Origin: HLUCCA09 sp965277275
GTDB taxonomy: Bacteria > Pseudomonadota > Alphaproteobacteria > Rhodobacterales > Rhodobacteraceae
NCBI GenBank assembly: GCA_965277275.1
Contig: CBDICG010000002.1
Coordinates: 3,348,001-3,412,000 of the forward strand
Direction of reading: 5' to 3'
Length of the DNA stretch: 64,000 nucleotides
Positions 44,793 to 53,259 of the stretch are shown one piece after another. Both the position numbers and the translations under genes were made by a program. The notes under the pieces are model-generated. The model was not told the origin of the DNA. It made no database searches and was given only the letters and a program-made list of their open reading frames with translations. Position 1 is the stretch's first letter. Each line of letters starts with the position of its first letter.

Positions 44793-45182
44793 ATGAAGAC
44801 GTCCATACTGGCCATCGCATCGACATTTCTGCTCGGAACGGCGGCGTTTGCAGAACCCGTCCTCGGCATGTGGAAGACACAGCCCGGCGACGACGGAAAC
44901 TTCGCGCATGTCCGGATCTATGAGTGTGGCGCCGAGATCTGCGGCGTTCTGGAGCAGGCGTTCGACGCAAGCGGCAGCGCCGTTGCATCCGACGCGACCG
45001 GAAAGCGCATGATCTGGGACATGAGTGCCGAGGGGCATGGCGACTACTCGGGCGGGCGGATCTGGGCGCCGGATCGCGACAAGGTCTACCGCTCCAAGAT
45101 GGCGCTTTCGGGCAACCGGCTGAGTGTTTCGGGCTGCATCGGCCCCATCTGCAGAAGCCAGGAGTGGCAGCGGGTCAACTGA
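44793..45182 (+). CDS. DUF2147 family exported protein, first copy
   Basis: A 129-residue protein from the ATG at 44793, preceded by GGGAGG, with a signal peptide ending near 20 (FLLGTAAFAEP). The DUF2147 pattern follows: LGMWKTQPGDDGNFAHVRIY, CGAEICGVLE, GKRMIWDM, GGRIWAPDRDKVYRSKMAL, NRLSVSGCIGPICRSQEW. Four cysteines may form two disulphides. It lies on the opposite strand between hisH and hisA, with a related gene right behind it. Confidence 0.88.
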   Translation: MKTSILAIASTFLLGTAAFAEPVLGMWKTQPGDDGNFAHVRIYECGAEICGVLEQAFDASGSAVASDATGKRMIWDMSAEGHGDYSGGRIWAPDRDKVYRSKMALSGNRLSVSGCIGPICRSQEWQRVN

Positions 45183-45254
45183 TCTGCTGCGCTGAGAGCT
45201 GGTCCGCCCGTGCCTGTCGCCCTATTCTTGCGGGATCAAGAAGGAGGGATCGCC

Positions 45255-45647
45255 ATGGTGCACATGGTCTTTGGAGTGGTCCTCGCCGCCCTTGCCGGCA
45301 TTGGTTCTGCCCAGGCGGGCGAGTTGCTGGGCGAGTGGCGCACGGCGCCGGACAGCAAAGGGCAGACAGGGGACGTGCGGATCGTGCCCTGCGGCGCGGG
45401 GTTTTGCGGATCGATCTTCAGGGCGCATGACGAGGCAGGCACGGAGATCGTGACGAAGAACGTGGGCCGCCAGATCCTGTTCGGTTTCGCCGCCAACGGC
45501 AGCGGTGGTTACGACGGAGAAGTCTACGTGCCGCTCATGGCTGCGAAGTTCCCGGCGACGGTCGAGGTGAGCGGGAATGCGATGAGAATGCGGGCCTGCA
45601 ACGGGGTTGGCATCTGCCGCTCCCAGACGTGGAGCCGCCTTCCCTAG
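45255..45647 (+). CDS. DUF2147 family exported protein, second copy
   Basis: A 130-residue protein from the ATG at 45255, with an excellent ribosome site (AAGGAGGG) and a signal peptide (VVLAALAGIGSAQAGE). It has the same layout as the copy 73 bases upstream: LLGEWRTAPDSKGQTGDVRI, CGAGFCGSIF, GRQILFGF, YDGEVYVPLMAAKFPATV, NAMRMRACNGVGICRSQTW. The two form a divergent paralogous pair. The function of the family is unknown; they are thought to be periplasmic. Confidence 0.88.
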   Translation: MVHMVFGVVLAALAGIGSAQAGELLGEWRTAPDSKGQTGDVRIVPCGAGFCGSIFRAHDEAGTEIVTKNVGRQILFGFAANGSGGYDGEVYVPLMAAKFPATVEVSGNAMRMRACNGVGICRSQTWSRLP

Positions 45648-45652
45648 CGCTC

Positions 45653-46291
45653 TCAGGGGCGCCAGGTGAGGAAGTTCGCGATCAGGCGCAGCCCGGGCGC
45701 CTGGCTCTTCTCTGGATGGAACTGGGTGCCGACCTTCGTGCCTTCCCCGACGATGGCGGTGATAGGTAGGCCGTAATCGGCCGTGGCCAGCAGCTGCGAC
45801 GGGGTCGCAACCTCCATATGGTAGGAATGCACGAAGTAGGCGTGTGCGCCGGTGTCGATCCCTTCGAGGATGGCGTGGGGGGCGGTCATCGTCAGGTCGT
45901 TCCAGCCCATGTGCGGGACCTTGAGTGCCCGATCCGATGGCGCGATCCGCACGACCTCGCCGTCGATCCAACCAAAGCCCGGCACCGGCTCGTATTCGTG
46001 GCCGAGCCGCGCCATCATCTGCATTCCGACGCAGATGCCAAGGAAGGGGCGCCCCTTTTTCTCGACGGCTTCGATCAGAGCTTCCTCAAGACCTCCCGCG
46101 CCGTCGAGGGCGCGCTTGCACGCTGGAAACGCACCGTCGCCCGGCAGCACGATCCGGTCGGCACGGGCGACGTCTTCGGGTCTGGACGAAACGATCACGT
46201 CGCCGGCGCCGACTTCGCGAGCCATCCGCTGGAACGCCTTCTCCGCCGAATGCAGGTTGCCGCTGTCGTAGTCGATCAGGACCGTGGTCAT
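45653..46291 (-). CDS. hisH: Imidazole glycerol phosphate synthase subunit HisH
   Basis: A 212-residue class I glutamine amidotransferase. Its catalytic triad is visible: cysteine in FLGICVGMQMMARLG (near residue 85), and the histidine-glutamate pair in GTQFHPEKSQ near 193. N-terminal LIDYDSGNLHSAEKAFQRM is typical for HisH. It feeds ammonia to HisF. It starts 6 bases after hisB, so the two share a transcript. Confidence 0.95.
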   Translation of the reverse strand: MTTVLIDYDSGNLHSAEKAFQRMAREVGAGDVIVSSRPEDVARADRIVLPGDGAFPACKRALDGAGGLEEALIEAVEKKGRPFLGICVGMQMMARLGHEYEPVPGFGWIDGEVVRIAPSDRALKVPHMGWNDLTMTAPHAILEGIDTGAHAYFVHSYHMEVATPSQLLATADYGLPITAIVGEGTKVGTQFHPEKSQAPGLRLIANFLTWRP

Positions 46292-46297
46292 GGGCGC

Positions 46298-46885
46298 TCA
46301 GAGGCTCCCCTTTGTTGACGGCACCGCGTCCGACTTGCGCGGATCGGTTTCCACGGCTTCACGCAGGCTCCGCGCAACCGCCTTGAAGGTCGCTTCGGCC
46401 ACATGGTGGGCATTGAGGCCCGCGAGGCGCTCCACATGCAGTGTGATCCCCCCGTGGGTGGAGAGGGCCTGGAAGAACTCGCGCACGAGCTCGGTATCGA
46501 AAGTGCCGATCTTCTGGGCGTCGAACGGGACATTCCAGACAAGGAAAGGCCGTGCGGACAGATCAAGCGCCGCGCGCACAAGCGCGTCGTCCATCGGCAG
46601 CAGGCAGGCGCCATAGCGGCGGATGCCACGCTTGTCCCCTAGGGCGGCTGTCAGGGCCTGACCGAGAGCGATCCCGGTGTCTTCGACCGTATGGTGATCG
46701 TCGATGTGCAGATCGCCCTTGGCGCGCACAGTCATGTCGATCAGCGAATGCCGCGCGAGCTGGTCGAGCATATGGTCGAAGAAGCCGACGCCCGTTTGGT
46801 TGTCATAGGTGCCCGAACCGTCGAGGTCGATCTCGACGGTGATCTCGGTTTCCGCGGTCGTACGGTCAATGCGGGCCTTGCGCAT
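46298..46885 (-). CDS. hisB: Imidazoleglycerol-phosphate dehydratase HisB
   Basis: A 195-residue enzyme of normal monofunctional length. It has the metal-binding histidine clusters GVGFFDHMLDQLARHSLIDM near residue 32, IDDHHTVEDTGIALGQAL near 61, MDDALVRAALDLSARPF near 97 and NAHHVAEATFKAVARSLREA near 160. It forms imidazole-acetol phosphate from IGP. First gene of the visible his group. Confidence 0.96.
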   Translation of the reverse strand: MRKARIDRTTAETEITVEIDLDGSGTYDNQTGVGFFDHMLDQLARHSLIDMTVRAKGDLHIDDHHTVEDTGIALGQALTAALGDKRGIRRYGACLLPMDDALVRAALDLSARPFLVWNVPFDAQKIGTFDTELVREFFQALSTHGGITLHVERLAGLNAHHVAEATFKAVARSLREAVETDPRKSDAVPSTKGSL

Positions 46886-47032
46886 GGGGGCCTCCGGTAG
46901 GGCTGCGCGCTGTCTCTACACGCCCTCCCGACGCGGCGAAAGAGGCGCCGGGCGCGCATGCCGCGGAGTGTGGCGCTTGCGGGGCGCGCGCCGCGGGCCT
47001 AGGCTCGGGCCAGAGGGAAGAGGGGGCCGTTG

Positions 47033-47272
47033 ATGTCGGTTTGTGTCTTTGTCCAATTGCGGTGCAAGCCGGGCGCGACCTACCGGGTGGCGGATGCAAT
47101 CGTGCTGAAAGAGATCCACTCGGAGCTCTATTCGACGTCCGGTGACTACGACCTCCTGCTGAAGCTCTACATCCCAGAAGGCGCCGATGTCGGGCGCTAT
47201 ATCAACGAACAGCTCCTCGACGTGCCGGAGATCGAGCGTTCGCTCACGACGCTGACCTTCCAGACGTTCTGA
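47033..47272 (+). CDS. Stand-alone Lrp/AsnC ligand-binding (RAM) domain protein
   Basis: A 79-residue protein from the ATG at 47033, preceded by an AGAGGGGG purine-rich site. It consists only of the AsnC effector domain: VFVQLRCKPGATYRVADAIV, SELYSTSGDYDLLLKLYIP and PEIERSLTTLTFQTF. There is no DNA-binding part. Such short proteins form ring-like oligomers and may bind amino acids. It lies alone between hisB (divergent) and the glycogen cluster. Confidence 0.88.
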   Translation: MSVCVFVQLRCKPGATYRVADAIVLKEIHSELYSTSGDYDLLLKLYIPEGADVGRYINEQLLDVPEIERSLTTLTFQTF

Positions 47273-47379
47273 GCCATTCCGAAAGATCGCCGCCGACCCG
47301 CGCGCAGCGGCGGCGCTGAAGCCCTACACCGACGGCACATGGCCATCGGGCATCTGCCCGCCGTTGCGCGGTCGGTTCG

Positions 47380-49011
47380 TCAGGTGCGCACGTCCGGGGC
47401 GCTGCGGCCCGTGCGGGCCGTCAGTTCCGACAGCTCTGCGGCGGCTGAAATGATGTCGGCCAGTGCCACTTGCGGATCCTCGTCGAAGCGGCTTGCGTCG
47501 TCCGTGTAGTCCTCGAGGTAGACGCGCAACGTCGCACCGGATGTGCCCGTGCCCGACAGCCGGAACACGGCGCGCCCACCTCCGTCGAACAGGAGGCGCA
47601 GCCCCTGGTTCTCGGAGCGCGAGCCGTCCACCGGGTCGTCGTAGGCGAATTCGTCGGCCGCTTCGATCGTGCGACCGGCCACGGTCTGGCCGGGCAGGGA
47701 CGCAAGCTTGCCGCGCAGGGCCGCCACCACGCCTTCGGCTGCCTCCGTCTCGATGGCTTCGTAGTCGTGCCGGGAATAGAACGTGCGCCCGAACTCGGTC
47801 CAGTGCTCCTTCATCAGCTCGGGCACGGACTTTCCGGTTGCCGCGATGATATCGAGCCACATCAGAACGGCCCAGAGTCCGTCCTTCTCGCGGACGTGAT
47901 CCGATCCGGTCCCTGCGCTTTCTTCGCCACAGAGCGTCGCACGCCCGGCATCGAGGAGGTTGCCGAAGAACTTCCAGCCAGTCGGCGTTTCATAGCAATC
48001 CAGCCCGCGCGCGTCGGCGACACGGTCGACGGCGCGGCTGGTCGGCATCGACCGGGCCACGCCCTTCAGGCCGTCTGAATAGCCGGGGCAGAGATGTGCG
48101 TTTGCCGCGAGAACGGCGAGGCTGTCGGACGGGGTGACATAGCAGTTCGGGCCGACAATCATGTTGCGGTCGCCGTCGCCGTCGGAGGCCGCGCCCAGAT
48201 CCGGCGCATCCGCGCCCATCATCTCTTCCATCAGGTCGCTGGCCCAGATCGGATTGGGATCCGGATGCATTCCGCCGAAATCGGGAAGCGGCGTTCCGTG
48301 CACCACAGTCCCTTTCGGCGCGCCGAGGCGCTCTTCGAGGATAGCAGTGGCGTAGGGGCCCGTGATCGCGTTCATCGCGTCAAAGCGCATCCGGAAGCCG
48401 GATGCAAAGAGGGAGCGAATGCGCTCGAAGTCGAAGAGGGTCTCGGCCATCTCGGCGTAGGCAGCCACGGGATCCACGACTTCGATCGCCATGTCGCCGA
48501 GCCAGTGTTCACCCGGGGTCGACAGATCGATCTCCTGCGTTTCGAGGATGGAGTACGATGTCAGCATCTCGGTGGCCGCGTGAATCTTGGCCGTCACGCC
48601 CTCGGGCGCTGGGCCACCGTTCGGCGTGTTGAACTTCACACCGAAATCCGCCTTCGGTCCGCCCGGATTGTGCGAGGCGGAGAGGATGATCCCACCATCG
48701 GTTGCGCGGGTCCGGATCAGGTTCGAGGCTGCGGGCGTCGACAACAGCGCCCCTTGCCCCACGATGACCCGCGTGGCGCCTTGCGCGGCTGCCATCCGCA
48801 GGATCACCTGTGCCGCGCGATCGTTGAAGTAGCGCCCGTCACCGCCAACCACGAAGGTCTTGCCGTCTGCGCCCCCAATCCCGTCAAAGATCGCCTGAAC
48901 GAAGTTCTCCAGGTAGTGCGGCCCCATGAAGACAGGGGTCTTCTTGCGCAAGCCGGACGTTCCCGGCTTCTGGCCCTCGATAGGCTGTGTGGTGACCTTT
49001 ATACGCTCCAT
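47380..49011 (-). CDS. pgm: Phosphoglucomutase part of the fused gene, possible separate start
   Basis: The ATG at 49011 is where ordinary Pgm proteins begin, and GAAAGGATGAGGAC upstream offers a ribosome site (AAGGA, about 7-11 bases before). It could be made as a separate 543-residue protein even if the frame is fused. Pgm interconverts glucose-1-phosphate and glucose-6-phosphate, linking glycogen to central metabolism. This entry is an alternative reading of the same DNA. Confidence 0.65.
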   Translation of the reverse strand: MERIKVTTQPIEGQKPGTSGLRKKTPVFMGPHYLENFVQAIFDGIGGADGKTFVVGGDGRYFNDRAAQVILRMAAAQGATRVIVGQGALLSTPAASNLIRTRATDGGIILSASHNPGGPKADFGVKFNTPNGGPAPEGVTAKIHAATEMLTSYSILETQEIDLSTPGEHWLGDMAIEVVDPVAAYAEMAETLFDFERIRSLFASGFRMRFDAMNAITGPYATAILEERLGAPKGTVVHGTPLPDFGGMHPDPNPIWASDLMEEMMGADAPDLGAASDGDGDRNMIVGPNCYVTPSDSLAVLAANAHLCPGYSDGLKGVARSMPTSRAVDRVADARGLDCYETPTGWKFFGNLLDAGRATLCGEESAGTGSDHVREKDGLWAVLMWLDIIAATGKSVPELMKEHWTEFGRTFYSRHDYEAIETEAAEGVVAALRGKLASLPGQTVAGRTIEAADEFAYDDPVDGSRSENQGLRLLFDGGGRAVFRLSGTGTSGATLRVYLEDYTDDASRFDEDPQVALADIISAAAELSELTARTGRSAPDVRT

Positions 49012-50910
49012 GTCCTCATCCTTTCGCGCCGCCCCCCGCATCACCCTTGCGGCCTCTGCGAGCGCATCCTGGGTTCCCAGAGCCTCCGGCGGGAGTGGCA
49101 GCCGGCGGCGCCAGTTGGGATATTCGCTGGTTGTCCCGGGCAGGTTGGGTTGATCTTCCAGCGCCAGTGTATCTTCTATCTGCAGCGCGACCAGCCGTGA
49201 ACCGGTTCGTGCCAGAAACTGTTCCATGGCCAGTCGGCTGCCGCCGCCAATATGTGAGACAAACGCGGCCACCTCGCGGGCACGGTCCTCCTGCTGGCTG
49301 TCGCGGTCCGCATCCGGCTGGCTCTGTATGCGGGCGCGGGCGTCGATGTCGCGGCCTGCCTTCCACCCTGCCCATGTCGGAAGATCGTGAGTGCCGAAGG
49401 ATGCGAGCGCGGCCACGGGATAGCTGCGCGCGTCGCGCCAGCCGTCATCATCACGCTCGAACTGGGCCACCGCACAGCTCAGGATGCCGCTGTCGGCCAG
49501 CGCCGCGCGCAAGCCATCGGGCACGTTGCCGAGATCCTCGCCGACGATGAGCGCGCCCGCGCGCGCGGCTTCGAGTCGCGCCACCGCGAGCATCGCATCC
49601 CGCGGCATCGCGACATAGGCGCCGGGCGCACCGTTGGTCGGCACCCAGAATGCCCGATCGAACCCGAGGATATGGTCGACACGCACAAGCCCGGCATGGC
49701 GAAACTGCGTGCGCAATGTCTCGGCGAACGGGGCGAAGCCCTTGGCCGCCAAAACACCGGGGATCATCGGCGCCAGTCCCCACGATTGTCCGTCGGGCGA
49801 AAACGCATCCGGCGGGGCGCCAAGGGAGACGCCACGCGCAAAGAGCTCGGGCTCGCCCCACGTTTCGGCCCCGGCGGGATGCGTGCCGACCGCCAGATCG
49901 AGGTACAGCCCGTGCCGGGCGTGCTTGGCGGCCTGTGCGGCCTTGCCAAGCTGGGCATCCGCTTGCCACTGCAACCAGATGTGAAACGCGATCTCCCGGC
50001 CATGTTTCGCGGCAAAGGCCAGGACCGCCGCGCCCTCCGGATGATGATACGCCTCCGGCCAGTCGGGCCAGTAGGGGCCGAGCATGTCAGAGAGCGCCTG
50101 GTGCGTGCCGAACCGTTCCAGACCCTCTCCGCCCGCGCTTCGAAATGCATCGAACTCCGGTGTCAGCGCGGCCTCGGTGAAGCCCTCACGCAGGGCAGCC
50201 ATGCGCGCCGGGATCTCCGCCTGGTAGTCGATCAGCGGTGTCGCTGTGGCGCCGGGCTCGTTCTCGGGCGCGATATGAAGGACGTTGAGCTGACGCCGCG
50301 ACGACGGCGAATAGGGTGACGCCATCCATGGATCTGTGGGAAACCCGGCATGGACGGGGTTCAGACCGACGAACCCGGCCCCGGCTTTAGCAAGCGAGGC
50401 CGCCGCCTTGACCAGATCCAGATAGCTTCCGATGCCGCCGACATCCGCCGTGCGCAATCCGTAGAGCGGCAGGGTCACCCCCCAGCTGCGCGTCGGCAGC
50501 GCCAGCGAGCGGGGCGCTGAGATCAGCGTTGTCGCCGCCCCGTCGGACATAAGCTTGTGGAGCCCGGGAGGAAGGGCAGGGAGCGCCGCGGGAGCGCTCC
50601 CCGGGACAGGCATCACTGAGCCATCCTCAAGTTCGATCACCGCGTCGCCTGCAAAAGGCGCACCGGCCCAAGTGGTGGCGGCCCCGGCTTCGACGACCTG
50701 CCAGTTGCCGTTGCGTGCGGCAGCAGAAGACCCGGATGTCAGCCGGTCACGCGCCTCAGCCTCACCCGAAACGGGGCAGCCCATCGCGGCCAGGAGTGCT
50801 TGCGCCGTCTCGACGCTGGTTTCCCGGAGGGTCCCCGTCGTGTCAGTGTAGCGCGGCTGAATACCCTCCAGCTCCGCCAGCGCGAGGATCGCGCTTTCGG
50901 TCTGGCTCAT
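47380..50910 (-). CDS. In-frame fusion of 4-alpha-glucanotransferase (MalQ) and phosphoglucomutase (Pgm)
   Basis: A 1,176-residue frame with two complete enzymes. Residues 1-633 are a MalQ: an N-terminal extension, the SPYSPSSRRQLNVLHI entry block near 198, catalytic nucleophile in GLVRVDHILGFDRAFWVP near 410, general acid in ALIVGEDLGNVPDGL near 452, and THDLPTW near 507. From MERIKVTTQPIEGQKPGTSG (634) on, it is an alpha-D-phosphoglucomutase of 543 residues: phosphoserine loop LSASHNPGG near 746, metal loop SDGDGDRNMI near 920, CGEESAGTGSDH near 1002 and the phosphate-binding LSGTGTSGATLRVY near 1122. These genes are normally separate; here no stop lies between. It overlaps glgX by ATGA. 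A one-base indel or an error could also explain the fusion. Confidence 0.85.
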   Translation of the reverse strand: MSQTESAILALAELEGIQPRYTDTTGTLRETSVETAQALLAAMGCPVSGEAEARDRLTSGSSAAARNGNWQVVEAGAATTWAGAPFAGDAVIELEDGSVMPVPGSAPAALPALPPGLHKLMSDGAATTLISAPRSLALPTRSWGVTLPLYGLRTADVGGIGSYLDLVKAAASLAKAGAGFVGLNPVHAGFPTDPWMASPYSPSSRRQLNVLHIAPENEPGATATPLIDYQAEIPARMAALREGFTEAALTPEFDAFRSAGGEGLERFGTHQALSDMLGPYWPDWPEAYHHPEGAAVLAFAAKHGREIAFHIWLQWQADAQLGKAAQAAKHARHGLYLDLAVGTHPAGAETWGEPELFARGVSLGAPPDAFSPDGQSWGLAPMIPGVLAAKGFAPFAETLRTQFRHAGLVRVDHILGFDRAFWVPTNGAPGAYVAMPRDAMLAVARLEAARAGALIVGEDLGNVPDGLRAALADSGILSCAVAQFERDDDGWRDARSYPVAALASFGTHDLPTWAGWKAGRDIDARARIQSQPDADRDSQQEDRAREVAAFVSHIGGGSRLAMEQFLARTGSRLVALQIEDTLALEDQPNLPGTTSEYPNWRRRLPLPPEALGTQDALAEAARVMRGAARKDEDMERIKVTTQPIEGQKPGTSGLRKKTPVFMGPHYLENFVQAIFDGIGGADGKTFVVGGDGRYFNDRAAQVILRMAAAQGATRVIVGQGALLSTPAASNLIRTRATDGGIILSASHNPGGPKADFGVKFNTPNGGPAPEGVTAKIHAATEMLTSYSILETQEIDLSTPGEHWLGDMAIEVVDPVAAYAEMAETLFDFERIRSLFASGFRMRFDAMNAITGPYATAILEERLGAPKGTVVHGTPLPDFGGMHPDPNPIWASDLMEEMMGADAPDLGAASDGDGDRNMIVGPNCYVTPSDSLAVLAANAHLCPGYSDGLKGVARSMPTSRAVDRVADARGLDCYETPTGWKFFGNLLDAGRATLCGEESAGTGSDHVREKDGLWAVLMWLDIIAATGKSVPELMKEHWTEFGRTFYSRHDYEAIETEAAEGVVAALRGKLASLPGQTVAGRTIEAADEFAYDDPVDGSRSENQGLRLLFDGGGRAVFRLSGTGTSGATLRVYLEDYTDDASRFDEDPQVALADIISAAAELSELTARTGRSAPDVRT

Positions 50911-53066
50911 GGATCGAGGGCCAACACGAAAACAGCCACGGATTGTCCGGCAACGCGGACCCGCCCCCGGCCCAAAGCTGAATCCGCGCCCTCTCCGGCA
51001 CGGCGTGCGGGCGCATCCGGGGCGTCCGTGTCAAGTGCGCGGAGCCATGACCGGCCCGCAGTGACCTCCGGCAAGACAACCTCTGCCGCTGTCGCTCCCG
51101 CATTGAACACCGAGAAGATCGCCCGCTCCGTGACGGCGTAAGACGGTGTGTTCTGCGCAGTGCGCATCTCGACACAGACCACCCTCAGGTTCGGATCGAG
51201 CCAATCCCCCGTCGTCATCGGCCTGCCTTCTGTCCCCCACCAGAAGAGATCGGGCTTGCCGTCAATGGCCCGCTCACCAGCATGCAGAAAGAGCTTCTGG
51301 CGCAAAATCGGATGGGCCCGGCGAAACGAGATCATCCGCGACGTGAAGCGCAGGAAAGCCGTGTCGGCGGCATCCCAGTCGATCCAGGCGGTTTCGTTGT
51401 CCTGCGCGTAGGCGTTGTTGTTGCCGCCCTGGCTGTGGCCGAGCTCGTCGCCGGCCAGCAGCATCGGAGTGCCTTGGCTCAGCAGCAGCGTGGCCAGCAT
51501 CGCGCGTTTGCGGCGCGCCCGAGCGGCCTTGATGCCGGTTTCGTCCGTGGGGCCTTCGACGCCCATATTGTCGGAAAAGTTCTCAGAATGGCCGTCGCGA
51601 TTGTCCTCGCCGTTGGCCTCGTTGTGCTTGCCTGCGTAGGACACGACATCTTCGAGCGTGAAGCCGTCGTGGCACGTGATTAGGTTGACCGACGCTGTCG
51701 CCACCCGGCCCGAATGGTCGAATTGGAGCGCGGAGCCGGTGAGACGATCGGCAAGATCCGGCGATCGCCCCGGATCACCCCGCCAGAAACGCCGCACACC
51801 GTCGCGAAACTTGTCGTTCCATTCGCAGAACGGCGGTGGAAAGGCGCCAAGCTGGTAGCCTCCCGGCCCGATGTCCCATGGCTCTGCGATCAGTTTCACA
51901 CCGGTCAGAACGGGATCCTGCCGCAATGCATCGAAGAACGCCGCGCCCCGGTGGAATGCGCCGCCGAAGCGCTCTTCGCGCCGTCCGAGCGACGTCGCAA
52001 GATCGAAGCGGAACCCGTCCACGCCCATCACGGTGACCCAGTAGCGCAGGGAATCCATCACCATGCGCAGCACCATCGGGTGGTCGATATTGAGGGTATT
52101 CCCGGTCCCCGTGTCGTCGATGTAGTAGCGCCGGTCTTCGTGCAGGCGGTAATAGCTGGCGTTGTCGAGGCCGCGGAATGCAAGGGTCGGCCCGAGCTGA
52201 TTGCCCTCGCAGGTGTGGTTGTAGACGACATCGAGGATCACCTCGATCCCGACATTGTGCAGCCGGTCGACCATGTGCCGGAATTCGGCGATGTCGTTGC
52301 CCGACATGTAGCGCGTGTCAGGCGCGAAGAAGCCGAGGGTCTGATAGCCCCAGTAGTTGGACAGGTTGAGCTCGTGCAGGAACCTGTCTGTCAAGAACGC
52401 CTGTACCGGCAGAAGCTCGACAGCGGTTATGCCGAGCTTGGTGAAGTGCTCGAGCATCGGATCGGAGGCGAGCGCGGTGTAGGTGCCGGGTGAAGGAACC
52501 TTCGGGTGGCGCTTGGTCAGCCCTTTGACGTGGGCCTCGTAGATGATCGAGGCCGAGGGCGGAAAGTTCGGACGCGCAGGCGCGAACTCCGGTACCGGAT
52601 CTGGCACCGCGACGCATTTCGGCATGAAGGGCGCGCTGTCCCTCCGGTCGAAGCCCAGATCGAGGGAGCCTGAGTCGACGGTGTAGCCCATCAAGGCATC
52701 GTCCCAGACGGGTTGGCCGGTGAGCTGCCGGGCATAGGGGTCGATCAGCAGCTTGTTGGGGTTGAACCGGTGGCCCTCGTCCGGCCGGTAGGGGCCGTGC
52801 ACGCGCAGTCCGTAGAGCTGTCCTGCCGAGAGGCCCGGGACGAAGCCATACCAGACGTCTCCCTCCCGCTCCGGCAGGGTGAGGCGCTGGGTCTCGCGCC
52901 CCTGCGCATCGAAGAGGCAGAGCTCGACCTTGACGGCGTGAGCGGAGAACACCGCAACATTCGCGCCATTGGCATCGAGGCGCACGCCCATCGGTGACGG
53001 CCGCCCGGCTGTGAACGCATAGCGGCGGTTTGCGGGGGGCGGGGAAAGCGGTGACCCCACGTTCAT
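50907..53066 (-). CDS. glgX: Glycogen debranching enzyme GlgX
   Basis: A 719-residue GH13 enzyme. The N-terminal CBM48-like domain covers about residues 18-115, followed by the barrel: HVKGLTKRHPKVPSPGTYTA near 174, VILDVVYNHTCEGNQLGP near 275, nucleophile aspartate in DGFRFDLATSLGRRE near 350, acid glutamate in VKLIAEPWDIGPGGY near 389, and NLITCHDGFTLEDVVSY near 456. QGTPMLLAGDELGHSQGGNNN near 531 is typical of GlgX. It splits alpha-1,6 branches of phosphorylase-trimmed glycogen. It overlaps malQ by four bases. Confidence 0.95.
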   Translation of the reverse strand: MNVGSPLSPPPANRRYAFTAGRPSPMGVRLDANGANVAVFSAHAVKVELCLFDAQGRETQRLTLPEREGDVWYGFVPGLSAGQLYGLRVHGPYRPDEGHRFNPNKLLIDPYARQLTGQPVWDDALMGYTVDSGSLDLGFDRRDSAPFMPKCVAVPDPVPEFAPARPNFPPSASIIYEAHVKGLTKRHPKVPSPGTYTALASDPMLEHFTKLGITAVELLPVQAFLTDRFLHELNLSNYWGYQTLGFFAPDTRYMSGNDIAEFRHMVDRLHNVGIEVILDVVYNHTCEGNQLGPTLAFRGLDNASYYRLHEDRRYYIDDTGTGNTLNIDHPMVLRMVMDSLRYWVTVMGVDGFRFDLATSLGRREERFGGAFHRGAAFFDALRQDPVLTGVKLIAEPWDIGPGGYQLGAFPPPFCEWNDKFRDGVRRFWRGDPGRSPDLADRLTGSALQFDHSGRVATASVNLITCHDGFTLEDVVSYAGKHNEANGEDNRDGHSENFSDNMGVEGPTDETGIKAARARRKRAMLATLLLSQGTPMLLAGDELGHSQGGNNNAYAQDNETAWIDWDAADTAFLRFTSRMISFRRAHPILRQKLFLHAGERAIDGKPDLFWWGTEGRPMTTGDWLDPNLRVVCVEMRTAQNTPSYAVTERAIFSVFNAGATAAEVVLPEVTAGRSWLRALDTDAPDAPARRAGEGADSALGRGRVRVAGQSVAVFVLALDP

Positions 53067-53259
53067 CGCAGGGCCCTCGGTAGGCTATGCGGGAGCGGTC
53101 CGGGCATCTTGCACAATCCTGAAATCGTCGGTCTCACTGGAATGTCTGGGCCCTGTCAGATCGTCCTTAAGACGGAAACGACCCGAAGGCCCGGAAGACC
53201 TAGCGATACCGGCTCCCACCGGCAAGCGGAAGCGCGTCGCACCCATCGACCGCGTGGAT

